Shown piece by piece: positions 16,238 to 22,540 of a stretch of DNA of 28,953 nucleotides (positions within the stretch are counted from its first letter, which is position 1; each line of letters begins with the position of its first letter). The notes under the pieces are model-generated. The model saw nothing but the letters and a program-made list of their open reading frames with translations, was not told the origin of the DNA and searched no databases. This DNA is from DATJIG01 sp050260515 (GTDB lineage Bacteria > Pseudomonadota > Alphaproteobacteria > SMXQ01): the NCBI GenBank assembly GCA_050260515.1, contig JBLNCI010000032.1, positions 1-28,953 on the forward strand, in the 5' to 3' direction. The position numbers and the translations under genes are program-made.

Positions 16238-16268
16238 CCCGCACGCCGTCTCCCCCACGGCGTGCGGG
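16238..16268 (+). terminator. 12-bp GC-rich hairpin between ferritin-like and cytochrome genes
   Basis: CCCGCACGCCGT (16238-16249) and ACGGCGTGCGGG (16257-16268) pair perfectly around a CTCCCCC loop and are followed by ACCCGTTTTCCTTC. It could terminate or attenuate transcription between the two genes. It ends 32 nt before the chosen cytochrome start, so it could alternatively affect translation of that gene. Confidence 0.55.
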
Positions 16269-16300
16269 ACCCGTTTTCCTTCTCGATGCGAGACGTTCCG

Positions 16301-16696
16301 ATGATGCATTTCATGCGACTGGCCGGCGCGGCGGCGCTGGCGTCCACCTTCGCCGCACCGGCGATCGCCGGCGGCGATCCCGACCAGGGCGCGGCGAAGT
16401 ACGAGCGCGCCTGCACCGGGTGCCACTCGCTCGACGCCAATCGCGTCGGGCCCGCCCATCGCGGCGTGTTCGGGCGCAAGGCGGGCTCGGCGCCGGGCTA
16501 CGCGTACTCGAAGGCGCTGAAGTCGTCGTCGATCGTGTGGAACGAGGAGACGCTCGACCGCTGGCTCACCAATCCGCAGGCGCTGGTGCCCGGCACCCGC
16601 ATGGCGTTCCGCGTCTCCGACGCGGAGACCCGGGCCGACATCATCGCCTTCCTGAAGCGGGAATCCGCACGAAAGCCGGAGAACGCCTCCCGCTGA
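16301..16696 (+). CDS. Small periplasmic class I cytochrome c
   Basis: Protein of 131 aa from the ATG at 16301. The first 23 residues are a signal peptide (MRLAGAAALASTFAAPAIAG core). One haem c site CTGCH is at 38-42, and the axial Met is M101 in PGTRMAFRV, followed by the usual C-terminal helix DIIAFLKRE. The pattern VGPAHRGVFGRKAG and YSKALKSS is typical of soluble cytochromes of the c2/c550 type that carry electrons in the periplasm. Upstream ATG (16286) and GTG (16262) codons are in frame, but the GTG lies inside the 16238-16268 hairpin and neither has a Shine-Dalgarno; the start is chosen for the compact signal peptide and a weak GAGACG. It ends 1 bp before the convergent nirD stop. Confidence 0.9.
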   Translation: MMHFMRLAGAAALASTFAAPAIAGGDPDQGAAKYERACTGCHSLDANRVGPAHRGVFGRKAGSAPGYAYSKALKSSSIVWNEETLDRWLTNPQALVPGTRMAFRVSDAETRADIIAFLKRESARKPENASR

Positions 16697-16697
16697 G

Positions 16698-17051
16698 CTA
16701 GCCCGTTGCGCGTTCCCCCACGCCGAGCTGCAGCAGGATGCGGGAATCCTGGAGGCGCACCGCGATCCTGCGCGCGCAGCCGCGGTCGGGCGCGACGGCC
16801 TCTCCAGTGTCGAGCCCGATCACCACGTTGTGCAGCGGGCAGGTTACGTGGCGGCCGTGGACGATCCCTTGCGACAGCGGACCGTTCTTGTGCGGACAGC
16901 GATCCTCCAGCGCGAAGATCCCGTCGTCGGCGGTGCGGAAGATCGCGACCGGGCCCCGGGTCGTCGCCACCACGCGAGAGCCCAGGCGCGGCACGTCGTC
17001 GATCGCGCCCACGTCGCGCCAGCCCATCGTACCGCTCATGGCATCGTCCAT
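16698..17051 (-). CDS. nirD: Nitrite reductase small subunit NirD (Rieske type)
   Basis: Protein of 117 aa, the usual NirD size. It has an intact Rieske [2Fe-2S] motif, CPH at 52-54 and CPLH at 71-74 with 16 residues between C-x-H and C-x-x-H, so it should carry an iron-sulphur cluster; many enteric NirD proteins lack these ligands. It partners NirB in NADH-dependent reduction of nitrite to ammonium in the cytoplasm. Start taken as ATG 17051, 10 nt after nirB; the in-frame ATG at 17039 is an alternative. The frame extends further upstream but only through nirB antiphase sequence. Confidence 0.9.
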   Translation of the reverse strand: MDDAMSGTMGWRDVGAIDDVPRLGSRVVATTRGPVAIFRTADDGIFALEDRCPHKNGPLSQGIVHGRHVTCPLHNVVIGLDTGEAVAPDRGCARRIAVRLQDSRILLQLGVGERATG

Positions 17052-17061
17052 CGCGCTCGTC

Positions 17062-19518
17062 CTACTCGTCGACATGTGCCAGGACCCGGAATTCGTTCGA
17101 CGAGTACCCGCGCGAGCGCTCGGCCCACGGATCGTCCTGGAAGAACTGCTGGGCATGGAGGAACCTCCGCTCGAGCGCCTTCCGCCCGGCGGCATCGTTC
17201 ACGATGCGCTCCTTGACGTAGTCGAGCCCGACACGCTCGATCCACGGCGCGGTGCGCTCGAGATAGCGCGCCTCCTCGCGATAGAGCTGCAGGAAGGCCG
17301 CGCAGTACTCGAGCACCTCGGCGTCGGTCGCGACCTTGCAGAGGAAATCGGTCGCCCGCACCTTGATGCCGCCGTTGCCGCCGACATGGAGCTCCCATCC
17401 GCTGTCGACGGCGACGACGCCGAAGTCCTTGATCGTGGCTTCGGCGCAGTTGCGCGGGCAGCCCGACACGGCGAGCTTGACCTTGTGCGGATGCCACGAG
17501 CCCCAGGTCATCTTCTCGAGGGCGATCCCCATCGCCGTCGAGTCCTGGGTCCCGAACCGGCACCACTCGGAGCCGACGCAGGTCTTCACCGTGCGCAGCG
17601 CCTTGCCGTAGGCATGACCGGACACCAGCCCGGCCTGGTTGAGGTCGCGCCAGACCTCCGGCAGTTGCTCCTTGCGCACCCCGAGCATGTCGATGCGCTG
17701 CCCGCCGGTGAGCTTCACCGCCGGAATCCGATGCTTGTCGACGACGTCGGCGATGGCGCGCAGCTCCTTCGCGTTGGTGTTGCCGCCCCACATCCGCGGC
17801 ACGACGGAGAACGTCCCGTCCTTCTGGATGTTGGCGTGGGCGCGCTCGTTGATGTAGCGCGATTGCGCGTCGTCCTCGTATTCGCCGGGCCAGGCGCACA
17901 GCAGGTAGTAGTTGAGCGCGGGCCGGCAGGAGTGACATCCGTCCGGCGTCGACCAGCCGAGCGCGGCGATGACCTCGGGAATCGACTTCAGCCGCCGCTC
18001 GACGATGGCGCGCCGCACGGCGTCGTGGGTCTGCGCCGTGCAGCGGCACATGCCGGGTTCCCTGGGCTTGGTGAACGCGTCGCCGACCGTCGCCGCGAGC
18101 AGGCCCTCGACCAGCGCGGTGCACGAGCCGCACGAGGCCGACGCCTTGGTGTGGGCACGCACGTCGGCGAGCGTCGTGAGCCCTCGCTCGCGGATCGTCT
18201 GCACGATGGTGCCCTTGCACACGCCGTTGCAGCCGCAGATCTGCCACTCGTCGCCGAGATCCTCGACGCGCGGCGGCGTGGCGTTGCGCATGGCGGCGAC
18301 GACGGCCTGGCCGAACACCAGCGCATCCTTGAACGGCGAGACGTCCTCGCGCCGCCGCATCAGATCGAGGTACCACGCGCTGTCGGCCACGTCGCCGTAG
18401 AGGACCACGCCGTCGATGCGACCCTCGCGCACGACCAGCTTCTTGTAAACGTTGCGGGCGGTGTCGTGGTAGGTGAGCTCACCGCAATCCTCGCCGCCGG
18501 CGAAGTTGCCCGCCGAGAACAGGTCGATTCCGGTGACCTTGAGCTTCGTCGCGAGCACGGAGCCATGGTATCGCGACTGCGCTCCGTCGTCGGCCAGGTG
18601 ATCGGCGCACACTTTGGCCATGTCCCACAGCGGGGCGACCAATCCGTACGTGTTGCCCCGATGCTCGACGCACTCGCCCACGGCGAAGATGTCCGGATCC
18701 GAGGTGCGCATGTCGTCGCGGACGACGACGCCGCGATTGATCTCGAGCTCGGCGGTGCGGGCGAGCTCGATGTTGGGACGGATGCCGATCGCGAGCACGA
18801 CGAGGTTGCCGGGAATCTCCCGCCCGTCGGCGAGGCGGATGCCCTCCGCCTGCGCGTCGCCGAAGATCTCCTCGGTCTGGCCGTTGGTGAAGAAATTGAT
18901 CCCGCGCCCATCGAGCTCGCGCTGCAGCAGCTTGCCGGCGGTGGCGTCGAGCTGCCGCTCCATCAGCGTCTCGGTGAGGTGCACCACCGCGACGTCCATG
19001 CCGCGGCGGAGAAGCCCGTTCGCGGCTTCCAGCCCGAGCAGCCCTCCGCCGACGACGATGGCCTTCCGATGGTGACGCGACGCCGCGATCATCTGTTCCA
19101 CATCGCCGATGTCGCGGAACGTGCAGACGCCGGGCAGATGCAGGCCCGGGATCGGCGGCGCCAGCGGACGCGAGCCGGTCGCCAGCAGCAGGCGGTCGTA
19201 GCGCTCGACGCGGCCGCTCCTGGCGGTGACCGTCTTTGCCGCGCGGTCGATCGACACCACCGGATCCGAGACGAACAACTGGATGCCGTTGTCGTCGTAC
19301 CAGCTCCGCGGGTGGATCACGATCTCGGCGGTGTCCTTGTCGCCAACAAGCACCGACGAGAGCAGAATCCGGTCGTAGTTGACGTGGGGTTCGGCGCCGA
19401 ACACCGTGATGCGATAGCGCCCGGGAGCGCGCTTGAGCAGCTCCTCCACGGCGCGCATGCCAGCCATCCCGTTTCCGATCACCACCAGCGATTCCTGGGG
19501 ACGGCTGTGCATGTTCAT
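17062..19518 (-). CDS. nirB: Assimilatory NADH-nitrite reductase large subunit NirB
   Basis: Protein of 818 aa reducing nitrite to ammonium with six electrons. The FAD motif is GNGMAG (15-20) and the NADH-binding GGGLLGLEAA starts near 150. A BFD-like [2Fe-2S] domain has CGCNGVCKG at about 427-435 and a partner C-x-x-C (CGSC) about 33 residues on. The sulphite/nitrite reductase half has the sirohaem-[4Fe-4S] ligands C-x5-C (CVGSEWC, about 648-654) and C-x3-C (CPRNC, about 685-690). The start MNMHSRPQE at 19518 follows an AGGAAAGG Shine-Dalgarno; an upstream in-frame extension to 19755 runs through the promoter and was rejected. It heads the nirB-nirD unit and has a sigma-54 promoter. No nitrate reductase is in the window. 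Confidence 0.95.
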   Translation of the reverse strand: MNMHSRPQESLVVIGNGMAGMRAVEELLKRAPGRYRITVFGAEPHVNYDRILLSSVLVGDKDTAEIVIHPRSWYDDNGIQLFVSDPVVSIDRAAKTVTARSGRVERYDRLLLATGSRPLAPPIPGLHLPGVCTFRDIGDVEQMIAASRHHRKAIVVGGGLLGLEAANGLLRRGMDVAVVHLTETLMERQLDATAGKLLQRELDGRGINFFTNGQTEEIFGDAQAEGIRLADGREIPGNLVVLAIGIRPNIELARTAELEINRGVVVRDDMRTSDPDIFAVGECVEHRGNTYGLVAPLWDMAKVCADHLADDGAQSRYHGSVLATKLKVTGIDLFSAGNFAGGEDCGELTYHDTARNVYKKLVVREGRIDGVVLYGDVADSAWYLDLMRRREDVSPFKDALVFGQAVVAAMRNATPPRVEDLGDEWQICGCNGVCKGTIVQTIRERGLTTLADVRAHTKASASCGSCTALVEGLLAATVGDAFTKPREPGMCRCTAQTHDAVRRAIVERRLKSIPEVIAALGWSTPDGCHSCRPALNYYLLCAWPGEYEDDAQSRYINERAHANIQKDGTFSVVPRMWGGNTNAKELRAIADVVDKHRIPAVKLTGGQRIDMLGVRKEQLPEVWRDLNQAGLVSGHAYGKALRTVKTCVGSEWCRFGTQDSTAMGIALEKMTWGSWHPHKVKLAVSGCPRNCAEATIKDFGVVAVDSGWELHVGGNGGIKVRATDFLCKVATDAEVLEYCAAFLQLYREEARYLERTAPWIERVGLDYVKERIVNDAAGRKALERRFLHAQQFFQDDPWAERSRGYSSNEFRVLAHVDE

Positions 19519-19570
19519 GTTCGCCCTTTCCTGGCCATGGGCGCGACGCGCGCCGACGTGAGACCAAGCC

Positions 19571-19585
19571 GCAAGAAGCGTGCCA
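19571..19585 (-). promoter_or_regulatory. Sigma-54 promoter of nirB-nirD
   Basis: The minus strand reads TGGCACGCTTCTTGC, which fits the sigma-54 consensus TGGCACG-N4-TTGC exactly, with GG and GC at the -24 and -12 positions. Transcription would start near 19559, giving about a 40-nt leader that contains the AGGAAAGG site of nirB. Confidence 0.82.
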
Positions 19586-19839
19586 GCGACAGATGCCCAT
19601 GTTTTCAGGCGCGTCATCGATGCCGGTGCGTCGCTCCGCGCGACGCGTGGCGCGTTGCTATGCAAGTGCCCTTTCCATCGCCACTCGGTCGCACGTCGAC
19701 GGCGCGAACAAGCTTGACAGCGACACGGCCGCATCGAGCGGGACGTTGCGCGCACGCGCGTCGCAAGCGGCGGCTTTCAAGCGCTTGGACGCGACTCGCG
19801 CGCGGGCTTCGCCGCGCGTCGGCTCGGCTGCGGGTGCGA

Positions 19840-19855
19840 TGGCACATCGCTTGCT
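19840..19855 (+). promoter_or_regulatory. Sigma-54 promoter of the nitrite channel gene
   Basis: The plus strand reads TGGCACATCGCTTGCT, matching TGGCAC-N5-TTGCW. The transcript would start near 19866, about 32 nt before the ATG at 19898. A short inverted repeat GCGATG-N3-CATCGC (19836-19850) overlaps the -24 element and may be chance. Confidence 0.8.
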
Positions 19856-19897
19856 TGGAGACACGCATAAGCCACTGGGAACGGAAGCGAGCGAGCT

Positions 19898-20743
19898 ATG
19901 GACACGGATTACGTGAAGCCCACTGCGGTGATCACCGCGATGATCAATGCCGGAGTGACGAAGGCGGCGCTGCCGATCCGCGATCTGCTGATCCGCGGCA
20001 TGCTGTCGGGCGCCATTCTCGGTGTTTCAACGACCCTCGCCATCGGCGCCACGGTGCAGACCGGGCAAAGCATCGTCGGCGCGGCGGTCTTCCCCGTCGG
20101 CTTCGTCATGATCGTGCTGCTCGGCCTCGAACTCGTGACCGGAAGCTTCGCCGTCGTGCCGCTCGCCTGGCTCGAAGGCAAGACCAGCGGCGCCAACGTG
20201 CTGCTCAACTGGAACTGGGTGTTCCTCGGCAATCTGCTGGGCTCTCTCCTCTACGCAGGCCTGTTCGTCATCGCGATCTCGATGATGGGCACCGCCGCGC
20301 AGCCCGATCCGCTCGCCACCAAGCTGATCGCCGTCGCCACCGCGAAGACGCACGGATACGAAGCGGCGGGTCTCGCCGGCATCGTGACGGCCTTCGTCAA
20401 GGCCATGCTCTGCAACTGGATGGTGTGCCTCGGGGTGGTCATGGCCATGACCTCGACGGCGACGGTCGGAAAGATCGTCGCGGCGTGGCTCCCGATCGTC
20501 GTGTTCTTCGCCCAGGGCTTCGAGCACGCCGTGGTCAACATGTTCGTCATTCCGGCGGGGATGTTGCTCGGCGCGCACGTGAGCGTCGCCGACTGGTGGC
20601 TGTGGAACCAGATCCCGGTGACGCTCGGCAACCTCGCCGGCGGTTTCACCTTCACCGGTCTCGCGCTCTACCTCACCCATCGCGAGCACGCGCCGGCCAT
20701 CGCGGCTCCGCTCGCCGGCCTGTCGCGGACCGCCGCCGAATAG
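19898..20743 (+). CDS. Formate/nitrite transporter family channel (FocA/NirC type)
   Basis: Inner-membrane protein of 281 aa with six predicted helices (about 33-55, 66-90, 112-135, 165-190, 199-222, 240-264), the FNT fold that assembles as a pentamer. It has the family signatures GLELVTGSFAVV and CNWMVCLG, and a FEHAVVNMF segment containing the His and Asn expected in the substrate path. FNT channels move formate, nitrite or hydrosulphide; nitrite is the likely substrate because the gene is divergent from nirBD and shares the same type of sigma-54 promoter. Name nirC would be reasonable but formate cannot be excluded by sequence. Start ATG 19898 follows GGAACGGAAGCGAG, a moderate ribosome site. 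Confidence 0.9.
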   Translation: MDTDYVKPTAVITAMINAGVTKAALPIRDLLIRGMLSGAILGVSTTLAIGATVQTGQSIVGAAVFPVGFVMIVLLGLELVTGSFAVVPLAWLEGKTSGANVLLNWNWVFLGNLLGSLLYAGLFVIAISMMGTAAQPDPLATKLIAVATAKTHGYEAAGLAGIVTAFVKAMLCNWMVCLGVVMAMTSTATVGKIVAAWLPIVVFFAQGFEHAVVNMFVIPAGMLLGAHVSVADWWLWNQIPVTLGNLAGGFTFTGLALYLTHREHAPAIAAPLAGLSRTAAE

Positions 20744-20762
20744 CATCGTGCTGCCGGATGCG

Positions 20763-20787
20763 AGGCCGGGGAGCGCTCTCCCGGCCT
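20763..20787 (+). terminator. Hairpin after the nitrite channel gene
   Basis: AGGCCGGG (20763-20770) and CCCGGCCT (20780-20787) form a stem closed over GAGCGCTCT, 19 nt after the stop codon. No T run follows, so it is only a possible terminator. Confidence 0.35.
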
Positions 20788-20904
20788 GCACTCCGGGTCA
20801 CGCTGTTCGTTGCCGGGAACGGCGCCGTCGGGGCACACGCGAGGCGATCGCGAATTGGCCGCACGAGCGGCCCCCGTGCCCCCCGTGGCCCTAAGAAGCC
20901 TCGC

Positions 20905-21096
20905 TCACTTCCTAGTCTCGGCCGGCTCGGCGATGGCCGCCCGGATCCTCGCCCGGAGCTGCTCGGAGACATGCCCGACGTTATGCACGGCGTGGAGATG
21001 CTGGACGGCCCTCGTCAGCACGTCGTCCTCGTCGTCGCCGCGAATGATGGCCTTGCACCCCGGCACGATGACGCCGCATTCGAGAGACTTGCCCAT
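20905..21096 (-). CDS. DUF1059-like small protein
   Basis: Small protein of 63 aa starting MGKSLECGVIVPGCKAIIRG at 21096. The pattern of two Cys (positions 7 and 14), a Gly-Asp-Glu rich turn (DDEDDVLTRAV), then HLHAVHNVG and a short basic C-terminal helix matches DUF1059, a family of about 60 residues with no established function. A strong GGAGG site lies 6 bases before the ATG. The ORF runs further upstream through the tRNA-Lys region but that extension has no support. It lies downstream of the tRNA terminator and convergent with the nitrite channel gene; its promoter must lie in the 50 bp between the terminator and the ATG. Confidence 0.8.
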   Translation of the reverse strand: MGKSLECGVIVPGCKAIIRGDDEDDVLTRAVQHLHAVHNVGHVSEQLRARIRAAIAEPAETRK

Positions 21097-21147
21097 GCAT
21101 TCCTCCGTTGCCGACGCGACCGCGAACCTCGTCCGCCGCGCCACACC

Positions 21148-21186
21148 GAAAGAAAACGGCCCAGGACCTGATTTGATCCTGGGCCG
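21148..21186 (-). terminator. Rho-independent terminator of tRNA-Lys
   Basis: On the minus strand CGGCCCAGGA (21177-21186) and TCCTGGGCCG (21157-21166) form a perfect 10-bp stem with a 10-nt loop, followed by TTTTCTTT. It begins about 11 nt beyond the tRNA CCA end, the normal place for a tRNA terminator. Confidence 0.88.
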
Positions 21187-21196
21187 TGTCCGAATT

Positions 21197-21272
<76 letters not shown>

Positions 21273-21294
21273 CCGCCGTGGCGGAAGGCGGTGG

Positions 21295-21322
21295 GTATAG
21301 CAAACGAGCATCCCCTTGTCAC
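21295..21322 (-). promoter_or_regulatory. Promoter of tRNA-Lys
   Basis: The minus strand shows GTGACA (21317-21322), a 16-bp spacer and CTATAC (21295-21300), about 22 nt before the mature tRNA 5' end. Both hexamers are close to alphaproteobacterial consensus, so the tRNA is probably transcribed independently of rodA. Confidence 0.65.
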
Positions 21323-21394
21323 CCCCTTGTCGAGGCCTCGGCAGGGCGGAAAACCCGAGCGATTTCCGGCGGCTGCGGAGCGGGTGCGGGCGGC

Positions 21395-22540
21395 TCAGTC
21401 GAGGCCGCCGCGGCGGCCGATGATGACGTCGCGGTGGACGTAGCAGCCGAGCACGATGCCGAAGGCGATCAGGAGCGACAGCATCGCGGTTCCGCCGTAG
21501 GAGATCAGCGGCAACGGCACGCCGACCACCGGCACGAGCCCCATCACCATCGCCACGTTGATGAAGATGTAGAGGAAGAACATCGTCGTCAGGCCGAGCG
21601 CCAGGATGCGGGTGAACTGGCTGCGGGCGCGGATGCCGATGGCGTAGCCGTAGGCGACCAGCGCGAGGTAGAGCGTCAGCAGGACAACGCCGCCGACCAG
21701 GCCCCATTCCTCGGCGAGCATCGTGAAGATGAAGTCGGTCTGCTTCTCGGGCAGGAAGTTGAGGTGGCTCTGGGTGCCCTCGAGGAAGCCGCGCCCGAAC
21801 ACCCCACCCGAGCCCAGCGCGATCTTCGACTGTAGGATGTGGTAGCCCGCGCCGAGCGGATCGTTCTCGGGGTTGATGAAGGTGAGGATGCGGTTGCGCT
21901 GGTATTCCTTGAGGTGGCCCCAGGCGAGCGGCAGGAGCGCTCCGCCGCCGGCGATTGCGGCCGCGAACAGCCACACCCGGACGCCCGACAGGAAGAACAC
22001 CGCCGCCGAGGCGAGCAGCAGCATCACCGCGGTGCCGAGGTCGGGCTGCTTGAGGACCAGCAGCACCGGCACGATCACCAGCAGGATCGGCCAGATCAGC
22101 GGCACGAGCCGCCCCGAATCCTCGACCGACAGGCTGTGGAAGTAGCGCGCCAGCACGAGGATGATGGCCACCTTCATGACCTCGGACGGCTGCAGGCTGA
22201 CCGGGCCGACGGCGACCCAGCGCTGCGCGCCCATGCCGGTGATGCCGTTGAGGTCGACCCACACCAGCAGCACCAGCGAGACGCCGTAGATCACGTAGGC
22301 GTAGCGCAGCCACACCCGCGGGTCGATGCAGGCGACCGCGATCATCAGGACGAGGCCGCCGGCGAAGCGGACGAGCTGGCGGCTCGCCCACGGATCGAAG
22401 CTGCCGTTGCCGGCGGAGTAGAGCGTGGTGATGCCGATCGCGACGATCGACACCAGCACCGCGACCATGCCCCAGCGGATCTGCTTGAGCTTGCCGAGGA
22501 GCGACATGTTGGTCGAGGTGCCGCCGGTGAGCGCAACCAT
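21395..22540 (-). CDS. rodA: Peptidoglycan glycosyltransferase RodA
   Basis: SEDS-family membrane protein of 381 aa with about ten hydrophobic helices. It polymerises glycan strands from lipid II during side-wall growth together with the PBP2 transpeptidase. Typical segments are LKQPDLGTAVMLLLAS (with the D thought to be catalytically important), HILQSKIALGSGGVFGRG, LPEKQTDFIFTMLAEEWG and the C-terminal VGVPLPLISYGGTAML. The ATG at 22540 overlaps the mrdA stop as TGATG, so translation is likely coupled; a GAGGA site precedes it. A second Met at residue 12 is possible. Last gene of the mreB-mreC-mreD-mrdA-rodA run. Confidence 0.95.
   Translation of the reverse strand: MVALTGGTSTNMSLLGKLKQIRWGMVAVLVSIVAIGITTLYSAGNGSFDPWASRQLVRFAGGLVLMIAVACIDPRVWLRYAYVIYGVSLVLLVWVDLNGITGMGAQRWVAVGPVSLQPSEVMKVAIILVLARYFHSLSVEDSGRLVPLIWPILLVIVPVLLVLKQPDLGTAVMLLLASAAVFFLSGVRVWLFAAAIAGGGALLPLAWGHLKEYQRNRILTFINPENDPLGAGYHILQSKIALGSGGVFGRGFLEGTQSHLNFLPEKQTDFIFTMLAEEWGLVGGVVLLTLYLALVAYGYAIGIRARSQFTRILALGLTTMFFLYIFINVAMVMGLVPVVGVPLPLISYGGTAMLSLLIAFGIVLGCYVHRDVIIGRRGGLD

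Larger units (their letters stand above)
19519..19897. other. Divergent nirB / nitrite-channel regulatory region
   Basis: This 379-bp gap holds no gene. It contains a sigma-54 promoter for each flanking gene. Between them are inverted repeats that could bind an enhancer protein: GCGTCGC-N5-GCGACGC at 19628-19646 and TTGCG-N11-CGCAA at 19746-19766. I could not match either to the NtrC consensus (GCAC/GTGC half sites) with confidence. Confidence 0.5.

Noticed and set aside
16262..16300. GTG 16262 or ATG 16286 as start of the cytochrome c gene
   Set aside because: GTG is inside a perfect hairpin and neither codon has a Shine-Dalgarno; the extra residues would put polar sequence before the signal peptide.
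16738..21171. 1477-codon open frame on the plus strand
   Set aside because: It runs antisense to nirD and nirB and out of frame through the nitrite channel gene; a high-GC shadow lacking any family motif.
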